From: Terrisporobacter petrolearius
Lineage (GTDB): Bacteria > Bacillota > Clostridia > Peptostreptococcales > Peptostreptococcaceae
DNA: 64,000 nucleotides
Assembly (NCBI RefSeq): GCF_032598785.1
Contig: NZ_CP102984.1
Strand: one strand, 5' to 3'
A program made the position numbers and the translations under genes. Shown here piece after piece: positions 18,412-27,091 of the stretch. The notes under the pieces are model-generated. The model worked only from the letters and a program-made list of their open reading frames with translations. It was not told the DNA's origin and did not search any database. Numbering within the stretch: position 1 is the first letter of the stretch; every line of letters begins with the position of its first letter.

Positions 18412-18443
18412 CGCTCTGATTTATAAAAATCAGAGTGTTTTTT
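18412..18443 (+). terminator. Terminator after the phosphodiesterase
   Basis: GCTCTGATTT pairs with AAATCAGAGT (one G-T pair), then a T-run. Confidence 0.8.
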
Positions 18444-18506
18444 AATGAATAAATTACAAATACTAATAAATTAATACAAAAATATTAATAAAATTACAAA
18501 ATAGGT

Positions 18507-18536
18507 ATTGAAAATCATTATCAATTGTTGTATGAT
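18507..18536 (+). promoter_or_regulatory. Promoter with overlapping Fur box
   Basis: TGAAAATCATTATCA (18509-18523) differs in one place from the 7-1-7 Fur consensus TGATAATNATTATCA. It overlaps the -35 box TTGAAA (18508-18513); the -10 box TATGAT (18531-18536) lies 17 bases on. Iron repression of the importer genes downstream is inferred. Confidence 0.78.
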
Positions 18537-18612
18537 ATAAATATCAAAATGATAATAAATATCATATGAATATGAAACTTAATTTCAAAAACAAGTACAG
18601 CAGGAGATAAAA

Positions 18613-19566
18613 ATGAAAAAAAGATATTTAATCATAATGTTAATTGGGTTATCTTTAGTTTCTATATTTTTAGGAGCTAAAAATATAAATATAATGAATG
18701 TTTTAAGTGGAAATCAAGATGCCATACATCTCATGGTGGTAAGTAGGCTTCCAAGATTAATAAGTATATTAATGGCAGGAAGTGCTATGAGTATATGTGG
18801 GTTAATAATGCAACAAATAAGTCAAAATAAATTTGTTTCTCCAACAACAGGAGCCACAATAGATTCAGCTCAGCTGGGAATAGTTACAGCGATGGTTCTT
18901 ATACCAGGAGTAACAATAATGCAAAAAGCTATGATATCTTTTATATTTGCTTTGGCTGGAACATTAATGTTTATGACATTTTTAAGAAATTTAAAAGTTA
19001 AAAATGTAATATTTGTACCACTAGTTGGTATAATGTTTGGAAATATAATAGGATCTATAACAACCTACATAGGATATGAATTTGAGATAATGCAAAATGT
19101 TGGCTCTTGGATGCAAGGTAGCTTCTCCATGATTTTAAAGGGAAATTATGAATTGTTATACTTAGCTATACCACTTATGATAGTAGCGTTTTTATTTGCT
19201 CATAAATTTACAGTGGCAGGTATGGGAGAAGACTTTGCAACAAACTTAGGTCTTGATTATAAAAAAATAGTTAATCTTGGTCTTGTAATAGTTTCAATAG
19301 TTACAGTATGTGTAGTAATAACAGCAGGAGAAATTCCTTATATAGGATTAATTGTTCCCAATATAGTTTCTTTGTATAAAGGTGATAATGTTCATGAAAA
19401 TATATGGGATACAGCCTTATTTGGAGCCATATTTGTTTTAGTTTGTGATATAGCAGCTAGAGCAATAATTTATCCATATGAACTTTCTGTTGGACTTACA
19501 GTTGGAGTTATAGGAAGTGGAATATTCCTTTATTTAATATTAAGGAGGAAGTCATATGCAAGTTAA
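18613..19566 (+). CDS. yclN: Siderophore ABC transporter permease (FecCD family, YclN-like)
   Basis: A 317-residue permease with eight or more membrane spans. FecCD features are SRLPRLISILMAGSAMSICGLIMQQ near residue 45 (given here as its key part RLPRLISILMAG), PTTGATIDSAQLG, and GEIPYIGLIVPNIV near residue 240, the coupling region. It is the first gene of a four-gene catecholate/petrobactin-type iron importer like yclNOPQ/ceuBCDE. The product forms the membrane channel with the next protein. A Fur box lies upstream. Confidence 0.87.
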   Translation: MKKRYLIIMLIGLSLVSIFLGAKNINIMNVLSGNQDAIHLMVVSRLPRLISILMAGSAMSICGLIMQQISQNKFVSPTTGATIDSAQLGIVTAMVLIPGVTIMQKAMISFIFALAGTLMFMTFLRNLKVKNVIFVPLVGIMFGNIIGSITTYIGYEFEIMQNVGSWMQGSFSMILKGNYELLYLAIPLMIVAFLFAHKFTVAGMGEDFATNLGLDYKKIVNLGLVIVSIVTVCVVITAGEIPYIGLIVPNIVSLYKGDNVHENIWDTALFGAIFVLVCDIAARAIIYPYELSVGLTVGVIGSGIFLYLILRRKSYAS

Positions 19567-20563
19567 TGTACAAAATAAAAGCTATGCAAATAAAAAAATA
19601 AAAAATAAAAAGCAAAATTTAAATATACCTATAGCTATTTTATCTTTATTAATTTTAATTTCTTGTGCATTATTCTTAACTCTAGAAATTAATTCGGGAA
19701 GTATGGAATATGCTTTATCAAAAAGAATACCAAAATTAATAGCAATAGTAGTTACAGGTGGATGTATTGGCTTTTCTACAATAATATTTCAGACTATAAC
19801 AGATAATAGAATACTAACACCTAGTGTAATGGGTATAGATTCATTATATGTAGCAATACAAACAGTAATAATATTTGTTTTTGGATCAAGTAGTGTATTT
19901 TCATCAAATCGAAAACTAAACTTCTTAATATGTGTAGTATTTATGGTTTTGGGTTCTATGGCTTTATACAAAATGGTATTTAAAAGAGAAAATTCTAATA
20001 TAATGTTTGTACTATTAGTAGGAATGATTTGTGGAACATTCTTTAAAAGTTTGTCATCATTTATGCAAATGGTAATAGATCCAAATGAATATTTAGTACT
20101 TCAGTCAAAATTATTTGCAAGTTTTAACAATGTAAATGTGGACATATTACTTTTATCTATAATAGTAATACTTTTAATAATTCCCTTTGTAGTTGATGAT
20201 ATTAAGTACTTTGATGTAATGAGTTTAGGAAAAGATCAAGCCATAAATTTAGGTGTAGACTATGATAAGATAATGAGGAAATCATTAATAATTATATCAG
20301 TATTAATAGCAGTATCAACATCTTTAGTAGGACCAGTAACATTTTTGGGATTATTAGTAGCAAATGTTACTCGTGAAATGATGAAAACATACAAACATAG
20401 TTATTTAATAATTGTATCAGTACTTGTTAGTATATTTGCTTTAGTATTTGGTCAATTGATGATAGAAAGAGTATTACATTTAACTACACCAGTTAGTGTA
20501 ATAATAGATATGATAGGTGGAATCTACTTTATGTATCTACTTTATAAGGAGAGCAGAATATGA
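19556..20563 (+). CDS. yclO: Siderophore ABC transporter permease (FecCD family, YclO-like)
   Basis: A 335-residue second permease of the importer. A Lys/Asn-rich N-terminus is followed by about eight membrane spans with the FecCD signatures LSKRIPKLIAIVVTGGCIG and GPVTFLGLLVANVTRE. It overlaps the preceding gene by 11 bases and the following ATPase gene by 4, so the three are translated together. It is expected to pair with the first permease as a heterodimer. Confidence 0.87.
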   Translation: MQVNVQNKSYANKKIKNKKQNLNIPIAILSLLILISCALFLTLEINSGSMEYALSKRIPKLIAIVVTGGCIGFSTIIFQTITDNRILTPSVMGIDSLYVAIQTVIIFVFGSSSVFSSNRKLNFLICVVFMVLGSMALYKMVFKRENSNIMFVLLVGMICGTFFKSLSSFMQMVIDPNEYLVLQSKLFASFNNVNVDILLLSIIVILLIIPFVVDDIKYFDVMSLGKDQAINLGVDYDKIMRKSLIIISVLIAVSTSLVGPVTFLGLLVANVTREMMKTYKHSYLIIVSVLVSIFALVFGQLMIERVLHLTTPVSVIIDMIGGIYFMYLLYKESRI

Positions 20564-21315
20564 TTGAAGTAAGAAATTTAAGTAAACAGTATAATGATAA
20601 AAATGTGGTACATGATGTATCTCTTAAAATAGAAAAAGGAAAGATAACTTCATTTATAGGTCCTAATGGAGCTGGTAAAAGTACTGCTCTTTCTATGATA
20701 ACAAGACTTATGAAAAGAGATAGTGGACAAATTTTTATAGAAGGAAAAGAACTTGAAAGTTGGGATAAAAAAGAATTGTCTCAAAAGATAGCCATATTAA
20801 AACAATCCAATAATATTAATATTAGACTTACAATAAAGGAGTTAGTAAGCTTTGGAAGATTTCCCTATTGTGATGGAAAACTAAGAAAAGAAGATATGAA
20901 ATATGTTGAAGAAGCTATAGACTATATGAGGCTTACTGATATGCAAGACAAATATCTAGATGAATTAAGTGGTGGTCAAAAGCAAAGAGCTTATATAGCA
21001 ATGGTTATAGCCCAAGGAACAGAGTATATTTTTCTTGATGAGCCACTTAACAATTTAGACATGAACAACTCTGTTCAAATGATGAAGGTTCTTAGAAAAC
21101 TTTGTGATGATTTAGGTAAAACAATAATACTTGTTATGCATGATATAAACTTTACATCTTGTTACTCAGACTATATTATCTGCTTAAAAAATGGAGTTAT
21201 GGCTAAAGAAGGAACTGTAGAAGAAATAATTAACAAAGAGACTTTAGAGAGCATTTATGAAATGGATTTTAAAGTTGAAGAAATAGATGGAAATAAAATA
21301 AGTATCTATTTTTAA
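20560..21315 (+). CDS. yclP: Siderophore ABC transporter ATP-binding protein (YclP-like)
   Basis: A 251-residue ATPase of the FecE type. Walker A is GPNGAGKST (~34), the Q-loop region is LKQSNNINIRLT, the signature is ELSGGQKQRAYIAM (~140), Walker B is EYIFLDEPLNNLDM and the H-loop is VMHDINF. It drives siderophore import through the two preceding permeases. The start overlaps the end of the yclO-like gene by 4 bases. Confidence 0.92.
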   Translation: MIEVRNLSKQYNDKNVVHDVSLKIEKGKITSFIGPNGAGKSTALSMITRLMKRDSGQIFIEGKELESWDKKELSQKIAILKQSNNINIRLTIKELVSFGRFPYCDGKLRKEDMKYVEEAIDYMRLTDMQDKYLDELSGGQKQRAYIAMVIAQGTEYIFLDEPLNNLDMNNSVQMMKVLRKLCDDLGKTIILVMHDINFTSCYSDYIICLKNGVMAKEGTVEEIINKETLESIYEMDFKVEEIDGNKISIYF

Positions 21316-21366
21316 TAAGGTTTAAAATATACTGGCTGAAATGCCAGTAAAAAAATATAAAATAAA

Positions 21367-21381
21367 TGATAATGATTATCT
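21367..21381 (+). promoter_or_regulatory. Second Fur box, ahead of the binding-protein gene
   Basis: TGATAATGATTATCT matches TGATAATNATTATCA at 14 of 15 positions. It sits 25 bases before the binding-protein ATG and inside the operon, suggesting an additional iron-controlled promoter for that gene. Confidence 0.75.
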
Positions 21382-21405
21382 ATATAAAAAAGGAGAGATG
21401 ACAAA

Positions 21406-22359
21406 ATGAACAAAAAAATAGCACTAATAATTAGTATAGTACTAATAGCAATAATAGGTATATTCTCAATAGGAATGAAAAAACAAAAAGATACTGACTC
21501 AAATAGCAAAGCAACAACTAAAATATCAGTGACAGATGCTAATGGTGAAAAAGTTGAATTAAGTAAAAATCCGAAAAGAGTAGTAGTATTTGATTATGGA
21601 GTGGCAGATATATTAAAAAATTTAGATGTTGAGATAGTTGGACTACCTAAGAGTGGAACTTTGCCAGAAATATTATCAGTTTATGCAGATGATAAATACG
21701 CAAATGTTGGTGCTTTAAAAGAGCCTGACTTTGAAGCAGTAGAAGCATTAAATCCAGACTTAATAATAATAGGAGGAAGACAGGCAGAGCAAATAGATTC
21801 ATTTAAAGAAATAGCGCCAACAGTATACTTAGAAGTAGATGGTCAAAACTATATGGATTCATTTTCAGCTGTTGCAACAGATATAGGAAATCTATTTGAT
21901 AAACAAGATGAAGTAAAAAAAGCATTAAATGAAATAGAAAAGAAAGTATCTGATTTAAAGAAAGAAGTAAGTGAAAAAGGAGTATCAGCTTCAGTAGTTA
22001 TGGCAAATGAAGGTGGAGTAAGTTTATTCTCACAAGCTTCAAGATATGGAATAATATATAGTGACTTAGGATTTAAACAACTAGATAAAAATATAGAAGA
22101 ATCTACTCATGGACAACAAATAACATTTGAATATTTCTTAGAAAATAATTCAGACTATGTGTTTGTTGTAGATAGGGGAGCAGTAACAGGTAAAGGTGAA
22201 AGTGCGAAAACTTTATTTGATAATGAAATAATGAACAAAACAGATGTTGCTAAAAATGATAAGATAGTATACTTAGATTCTGCAGTATGGTATACAATGA
22301 CTGGTGGTATCGAATCAACAAACATCATGATAGATGAAATAGCAAAGGCAATAAAATAA
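21406..22359 (+). CDS. yclQ: Siderophore-binding protein of the iron ABC transporter (YclQ-like)
   Basis: A 317-residue periplasmic-binding-type protein. It has an N-terminal hydrophobic segment (IALIISIVLIAIIGIFSIG) but no obvious lipobox cysteine, so it may be anchored by an uncleaved helix. The class III binding fold follows: PKRVVVFDYGVADIL, EPDFEAVEALNPDLIIIGGR and a C-terminal helix VWYTMTGG...IDEIAKAIK. It resembles YclQ/CeuE-type catecholate-siderophore receptors. It is last in the importer operon, with its own Fur box and a following terminator. Confidence 0.87.
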   Translation: MNKKIALIISIVLIAIIGIFSIGMKKQKDTDSNSKATTKISVTDANGEKVELSKNPKRVVVFDYGVADILKNLDVEIVGLPKSGTLPEILSVYADDKYANVGALKEPDFEAVEALNPDLIIIGGRQAEQIDSFKEIAPTVYLEVDGQNYMDSFSAVATDIGNLFDKQDEVKKALNEIEKKVSDLKKEVSEKGVSASVVMANEGGVSLFSQASRYGIIYSDLGFKQLDKNIEESTHGQQITFEYFLENNSDYVFVVDRGAVTGKGESAKTLFDNEIMNKTDVAKNDKIVYLDSAVWYTMTGGIESTNIMIDEIAKAIK

Positions 22360-22405
22360 TACACTTATCTGATTAAAAATTAAGATTATAATGCAAATAA
22401 ACTTT

Positions 22406-22444
22406 AAAGACTATGAAAATTACCTAAATTTCATAGTCTTTTTT
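22406..22444 (+). terminator. Terminator of the iron importer operon
   Basis: AAGACTATGAAA pairs with TTTCATAGTCTT, then a T-run. Confidence 0.85.
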
Positions 22445-22520
22445 ACATTTAAGGAAATTATAGTTAAGTTTACGCTGTTGATAAACTCTGGAATCAAGTT
22501 ATATCAAGTCATTTAGGAAA

Positions 22521-22608
22521 TGTAAAAAATGTATTTTTGAGCAACGGAGTTGCCTAAAGCGATAGCGAAGGCATCTCGTTGGCGACATGAGCGAAGCGAA
22601 TTTTTTAC
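22521..22608 (-). repeat. Dispersed hairpin repeat, copy R2
   Basis: The copy is bounded by GTAAAAAAT and ATTTTTTAC. Inside, TTGAGCAACGGAGTTGCCT pairs with AGGCATCTCGTTG, followed by GCGACATGAGCGAAGCGAAT. On the minus strand it reads TTTAGGCAACTCCGTTGCTC, matching the end of copy R3 (33573-33680). It lies in a ~580-base gap that also holds a hydrolase relic and its terminator. Confidence 0.68.
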
Positions 22609-22680
22609 TTATAAATACTAAAAAATTTAAGTGATTTAGTTTTTATGATATATTATTTAATAATGAGTATATTTATATAA

Positions 22681-22785
22681 AGAGATAGATGGGAATGGAA
22701 AATAGACACTTGGGAGATAGGCGGTCATTCACTTGGTGGGGTGATAGTATCAAAGTATGGAAGTACTCATGATAAAATTAAATAA
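22681..22785 (+). pseudogene. Relic of an alpha/beta-hydrolase gene
   Basis: In one frame the DNA reads WEIGGHSLGGVIVSKYGSTH from 22711 to a TAA at 22785. GHSLGG is the nucleophile-elbow motif of alpha/beta hydrolases. The frame has no start and is only ~35 codons, so most of the gene is gone. A terminator hairpin remains just downstream. Confidence is limited by the short length. Confidence 0.5.
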
Positions 22786-22796
22786 TAAAATTTGAA

Positions 22797-22862
22797 CCTT
22801 ATTATAGAAAAAAAGAGGGTATCTTGGTACAATTCTAAAACATCTATAATAAGGATTTTTTT
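22797..22862 (+). terminator. Orphan terminator after the hydrolase relic
   Basis: CCTTATTATAGA pairs with TCTATAATAAGG across a 34-base loop and is followed by a T-run. It probably served the lost gene. Confidence 0.55.
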
Positions 22863-22937
22863 GTCTTGAAAAATATTACTTAAAAAAAGGCAAAATAATA
22901 AGATGATATATTCTAAATATAAAGCGAGGTGTATATT

Positions 22938-24347
22938 ATGGAAAACATATTAAGATATTACTTAATGCCCCATCCACCATTGATAATCCCATCTGTAGGT
23001 AAGGGGCAAGAAAGAGAAATACAAAACACTATTGATGCTTGTAATCAAGTAGGAGAAGAAATAAGTAAATTAGAGCCAGAAACTGTGGTAATTATAACTC
23101 CTCATGGAACTATGTTTTCAGATGCTCTTGCAATTTCCAATGAAGAACACATAAAGGGAGATTTTAGTCAATTTAGAGAATTTGACACTTACATAGAAGG
23201 AAGAATTGACAAAGAATTTAATGAAGTGCTTATCGATACTTGCAATAGACAAAACATATCGGTAGCAGGGATAGATTCAAATATTTTAAAAAAATTCAAT
23301 AGAAAATATGAACTAGATCATGGAGCCATGATACCTATGTATTTTATAAATAAGTATTATAAAAAATACAAAATAGTTCATGTTACATATGCAGCCCTTA
23401 GCCATATTGAGTTGTATAAGTTTGGTATGGCAATAAGAGAAAGTGCTAAGAATTTAAATAAAAAGATTGTGTTAATTGCAAGTGGAGATTTGTCTCATAG
23501 ATTAAGTGAAGATGGGCCTTATGAGTATTCTTCAGAAGGTTCAAAATTTGATGAATTATTGTTAGATAACTTACAAAAAGGTGATGTGTTAAGCATATTT
23601 AATATGGATAAATATATGGTAGAATGTGCAGAAGAATGTGGGCTAAAATCTGTATTTATAATGCTTGGAGCTATGGAAGGAGAAAAAGTTAGAGGTAAAT
23701 TATTATCTTACGAAGGACCCTTTGGAGTAGGATATGGAGTAATGGCTTTTCATAATGAGTTAAACAACCATAGTAATTTTGAACAATTAATTAATATGAA
23801 AAAAGAGCTTTATAGTAAAAAATTATCCAACAGTAACTTATATGTAAAAATAGCTAGGGAAAGTTTAAATCATTATTATACTTATGGTCATTTTATAGCA
23901 AAACCAAGTGAATTACCAAAAGAACTTAGCAAAGAAAAGGGTGGAGTATTTGTATCTTTAAAAAAATTTGGAAATTTAAGAGGTTGTATTGGAACTCTTT
24001 TGCCAACAACAGATTCCATAGCGGAAGAAATAATAAAAAATTCAGTGGAAGCTGCCGTTCATGATCCAAGATTTCCAAGTGTTACAGAAAATGAGTTATT
24101 AGATATAGATATATCAGTAGATGTACTTAGTAGACCTCATAAATCTACAAAAGAAGAATTAGACCCTAAAAAATATGGAGTTATAGTTATTCAAGGTCAT
24201 AAAAAAGGATTATTGCTTCCTGACTTAGAGGGAGTAGACACTGTAGATTATCAACTTCAAATAGCTTGTGAAAAAGCTGGAATAAATCCAAAAGAAGAAT
24301 ATGAAATAGAAAGGTTTCAGGTAACAAGATACAAAGAAGGTGAATAG
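22938..24347 (+). CDS. AmmeMemoRadiSam system fusion protein (Memo/extradiol-dioxygenase domain plus AMMECR1 domain)
   Basis: A 469-residue two-domain protein. Residues ~1-275 resemble the LigB/Memo-type dioxygenase fold (MPHPPLIIPSVGKGQ, TPHGTMFSD, the His in ELDHGAMIPMYF, ASGDLSHRL). Residues ~290-469 are an AMMECR1 domain with the hallmark LRGCIGTL and ARESLNHYY. The three-part AmmeMemoRadiSam system also includes a radical SAM enzyme; its gene follows here only as a relic. The chosen ATG has GAGGTG 6 bases ahead. The biological function of the system is not established. Confidence 0.85.
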   Translation: MENILRYYLMPHPPLIIPSVGKGQEREIQNTIDACNQVGEEISKLEPETVVIITPHGTMFSDALAISNEEHIKGDFSQFREFDTYIEGRIDKEFNEVLIDTCNRQNISVAGIDSNILKKFNRKYELDHGAMIPMYFINKYYKKYKIVHVTYAALSHIELYKFGMAIRESAKNLNKKIVLIASGDLSHRLSEDGPYEYSSEGSKFDELLLDNLQKGDVLSIFNMDKYMVECAEECGLKSVFIMLGAMEGEKVRGKLLSYEGPFGVGYGVMAFHNELNNHSNFEQLINMKKELYSKKLSNSNLYVKIARESLNHYYTYGHFIAKPSELPKELSKEKGGVFVSLKKFGNLRGCIGTLLPTTDSIAEEIIKNSVEAAVHDPRFPSVTENELLDIDISVDVLSRPHKSTKEELDPKKYGVIVIQGHKKGLLLPDLEGVDTVDYQLQIACEKAGINPKEEYEIERFQVTRYKEGE

Positions 24348-24572
24348 ATGGAAGAAAAGCTAAGATTTTACAAATAGGAAGACAGTTGTATAGAATGCTA
24401 TCTTTGCCCTCATAGTTGCTTTTTAAGTGAAGTAAAATACGGAGTATGCAAAATTAGAATTGTAAAAAACAATATACCTATTGTCCAAACTATGGATATT
24501 TACACAACAAATTCTCATGTAAAAGGTGATAAGTGCCCTAATTGTAAGGAATATATAAACATAGTATTTTAA
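24348..24572 (+). pseudogene. Collapsed AmmeMemoRadiSam radical-SAM enzyme gene (AmrS-like)
   Basis: The frame starts one base after the upstream stop, has TAG at codon 10, then reads CIECYLCPHSCFLSEVKYGV and shortly after CPNCKEYINIVF before TAA. The first piece is the conserved N-terminal cysteine region of the radical SAM partner, and the CPNC piece resembles the C-terminus. Only ~75 codons remain of a protein of several hundred, so the middle, including the CxxxCxxC cluster, has been deleted. Confidence 0.72.
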
Positions 24573-24579
24573 AACAAGG

Positions 24580-24622
24580 TCCTCTTTTTAAGTAATTAGG
24601 AAATAAAAAAGAGGGCTTTTTT
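24580..24622 (+). terminator. Terminator after the radical-SAM relic
   Basis: CCTCTTTTT pairs with AAAAAGAGG across a ~22-base loop, then CTTTTTT. Confidence 0.65.
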
Positions 24623-24762
24623 AGTGCAGAAATAGTAAAGATTTTTGTATGAGAATAAAACTTCCTAAGTAGAAGTATTTGATTATAACTTAAAATATAA
24701 TATAATGAAGAAGAATATAGTTACAATAAATTAAAAATGTTATATAAATTGAGGAGATGAGG

Positions 24763-25434
24763 ATGAAAGTTACAATTAAAGATGTAGCCAAAGAAGCTAA
24801 TGTTGCTGTTTCTACAGTATCTAGAGTACTTTCAGATAGTAGCAAAATTAGTAAAAAGACAAAAACAAAGGTTTGGGACGCAGTAAAAAAACTAAACTAT
24901 GTTCCAAATGAAATGGCAAGAGGTCTGGCAAACAAAAGAACGAAGATATTAGCAGTAATTATACCACAATGGATTTGTGATTCCTTTTACCATCCTTTCT
25001 TTCTTCAAGTTTTTAGAGGTATAAGCAATTGTGCAAAAGATAGAGATTATTTTATTATGTATGCTTTTAAAGAAGATGATGATACCTGGATTAATAGGTT
25101 CATACAAAGTAACTTTGTTGAAGGAATTTTATTATTTCATGAGGAAGAAGATAAAGTTACTACTGAGTTTTTAAAGGATACAGAGTTTCCTTTTGTTTCA
25201 GTAAGTATAAATCAAGATTTAGAAAATGCACTGTTCTTTGAAGATGAGGATGAGAAGTCCATACATGAGGCAAATGGAAAATATTTAGGCCAATATGTAG
25301 CTAAAATAATGATGGATAAATTGGAAAGTAAAGATCCAGGTGAAAAATACTATATAATAAACACAAAGTTAATTGAAAAAGAATCTTTAGTAGATAAAAT
25401 GAAAAGTAAGGTTTTATATAATAGAAATATTTAA
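24763..25434 (+). CDS. LacI family regulator with internally deleted effector domain
   Basis: About 223 residues; the family norm is ~330-340. The DNA-binding domain is complete (TIKDVAKEANVAVSTVSRVL and the hinge YVPNEMARGLANKRTK). The effector domain begins normally (AVIIPQ...FFLQVFRGI) and runs to PFVSVSINQ, then jumps to what looks like the C-terminal end (LGQYVAKIMMDKL...INTKLIEKESLV). About 100 residues appear missing in frame, removing part of the sugar site. It may be inactive or constitutive. The start follows GAGGAG by 6 bases. It precedes a glucokinase gene. Confidence 0.75.
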   Translation: MKVTIKDVAKEANVAVSTVSRVLSDSSKISKKTKTKVWDAVKKLNYVPNEMARGLANKRTKILAVIIPQWICDSFYHPFFLQVFRGISNCAKDRDYFIMYAFKEDDDTWINRFIQSNFVEGILLFHEEEDKVTTEFLKDTEFPFVSVSINQDLENALFFEDEDEKSIHEANGKYLGQYVAKIMMDKLESKDPGEKYYIINTKLIEKESLVDKMKSKVLYNRNI

Positions 25435-25476
25435 AGTTAAATCAATCAATAAATATAGCAAATAGGAGGGGTATAT

Positions 25477-26418
25477 ATGAAGAAATATTCGTTAGGAATT
25501 GATATAGGAGGAACTACAGTAAAACTTGGTTTATTTAATATTGAAGGTGAATTATTGCATAAGTGGGAAATTGAAACTAGAAAGATAGATAATGGAAAAT
25601 ATATTTTATCTGATATTACAGAGTCTATAAATAGCTTATTAGAAGAAAGAAATATATCTAAAGATGAATTATTAGGAGCAGGAGTTGGAGTGCCAGGACC
25701 TGTGAAAGATGATAGAACTATATTGGGAAGTGTAAATTTAGGATGGCAAGTATTTAACGTGTCAATAACTTTAGAAGAATTATTGAGAATTCCTATAAAA
25801 GTGGCAAATGATGCAAATATTGCTGCACTAGGTGAAATGTATAAGGGTGGAGGAAAAGGATACAAAAATATGATAATGGTTACTTTAGGAACTGGAGTAG
25901 GTGGAGGAGTTATTATAAATAATAATGTAATAGCTGGATACACTGGTTCTGGTGGCGAGATTGGTCATATGAATGTTAATCCTCATGAAAAAATAAGTTG
26001 CAATTGTGGTAGAAAAGGTTGTTTAGAACAATATGCTTCAGCAACTGGAATAGCAAGATTAGGAAGAGAAATTTTAGAAAAAGAAAGTTGTGAATCTAAA
26101 TTAAGAAATATTGAAAATATTACAGCTAAAGATGTATTTGATTTTGCCAAAGAAAATGATGAATTGTCTGTTAGAGTTGTAGAGAAGTTTAGCTCTATAT
26201 TAGGTCGCGCTTTATCAAATATATCTTGTATTTGTAACCCAGAGGTTTTTGTTATAGGTGGTGGAGTTTCAAAAGCGGGAGATATGTTATTGGAGAATAT
26301 AAAAAAACATTACTCACAAAATGCTTTCCATGCAACTGCCGATACAGAGTTTAAATTAGCAACATTAGGAAATGATGCAGGTATATTTGGAGGAGCAAAA
26401 TTAGCAAGTGAAATTTAG
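25477..26418 (+). CDS. glcK: ROK family glucokinase
   Basis: A 313-residue sugar kinase. The phosphate loop DIGGTTVKLGLF opens the protein, GVGVPGPV lies near residue 70, NDANIAALGEMYKGGGKG near 110 contains the catalytic Asp, and GEIGHMNVNP...CNCGRKGCLEQYAS is the ROK zinc signature. It makes glucose-6-phosphate from glucose and ATP. An AGGAGGGG site precedes the ATG. The gene lies 42 bases after the truncated LacI gene and ends near a terminator. Confidence 0.92.
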   Translation: MKKYSLGIDIGGTTVKLGLFNIEGELLHKWEIETRKIDNGKYILSDITESINSLLEERNISKDELLGAGVGVPGPVKDDRTILGSVNLGWQVFNVSITLEELLRIPIKVANDANIAALGEMYKGGGKGYKNMIMVTLGTGVGGGVIINNNVIAGYTGSGGEIGHMNVNPHEKISCNCGRKGCLEQYASATGIARLGREILEKESCESKLRNIENITAKDVFDFAKENDELSVRVVEKFSSILGRALSNISCICNPEVFVIGGGVSKAGDMLLENIKKHYSQNAFHATADTEFKLATLGNDAGIFGGAKLASEI

Positions 26419-26510
26419 TTAGGATACTAAAAATATTAATGTAATGAAAGTTGTGAAATAAGGAAATACTATATTTGAAGCTTAGTTTAATGACTTAACC
26501 ACATATTAAA

Positions 26511-26559
26511 AAGGAATATCACGGATAAGGTTTTACTTGTACTGTGATATTCCTTTTTT
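26511..26559 (+). terminator. Terminator of glcK
   Basis: AAGGAATATCAC pairs with GTGATATTCCTT across a ~20-base loop, then a T-run. Confidence 0.8.
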
Positions 26560-26721
26560 ATTGTTATAAAAAATTAGAAAACTTATTGAAAATTATAGAA
26601 AATATTTATATAATATAAGTAATATAAAAATAATTTATAAAACAAGTGTAAAAAATTTTTATATCCTATTTTTCTAATAAACAAATATGTTATTAAAAAT
26701 ACATATTATAAAGGTTGATTA

Positions 26722-26938
26722 CTGCGGGAGAGACTTATTAAATTAAGAGCCGAAGGAATAATTTAGTGCTAAGCGAGTGCTTAAGATGATCTCAGGCAAA
26801 AGGACCGTAGCAGGACTTAACTCTGGAAAGCAAATAATACAACAGGATAAAGCATATTGCACCGAAGGGGCAACTCTTTTAGAGGAAACTCTCAGGTTAA
26901 ATACAGAGCAGAAAGCTATCTTACTTTCTGCTTTTTTT
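26722..26938 (+). ncRNA. Tandem glycine riboswitch 1 with terminator
   Basis: Two glycine aptamers are visible. The first runs from GCGGGAGAGAC through GCCGAAGGAAT to ATCTCAGGCAAAAGGACCG. The second includes AACTCTGGAAAGC, GCACCGAAGGGGCAACTC and AAACTCTCAGGTTAAATACAG. A hairpin AGCAGAAAG/CTTTCTGCT (26907-26932) with seven T follows. The design is a glycine-activated switch: ligand binding should prevent termination and let grdE1-grdB1 be transcribed. The rest of the 670-base gap after glcK is AT-rich with no gene seen. Confidence 0.93.
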
Positions 26939-27091
26939 GTTGCAAAATTTTGATATTTTAACACATCTGTCCCATGTCGCATATAAATTATTTCAAAAGA
27001 TTTAAATAAAAAAGATTTATAAGTCTTAAATGGACTTTTAAATAATCATGTTAAACCTAGTTAGAAATTAAAATATTTGGAGGTGATTATT

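Noticed and set aside
22521..22608. Remnant of an insertion sequence encoding a transposase
   Set aside because: The element is under 100 bases and no transposase-like frame is near any copy; a non-autonomous repeat fits better.
26743..26982. Minus-strand open frame across glycine riboswitch 1
   Set aside because: It lies over a structured RNA and has no ribosome site; it is a chance frame.
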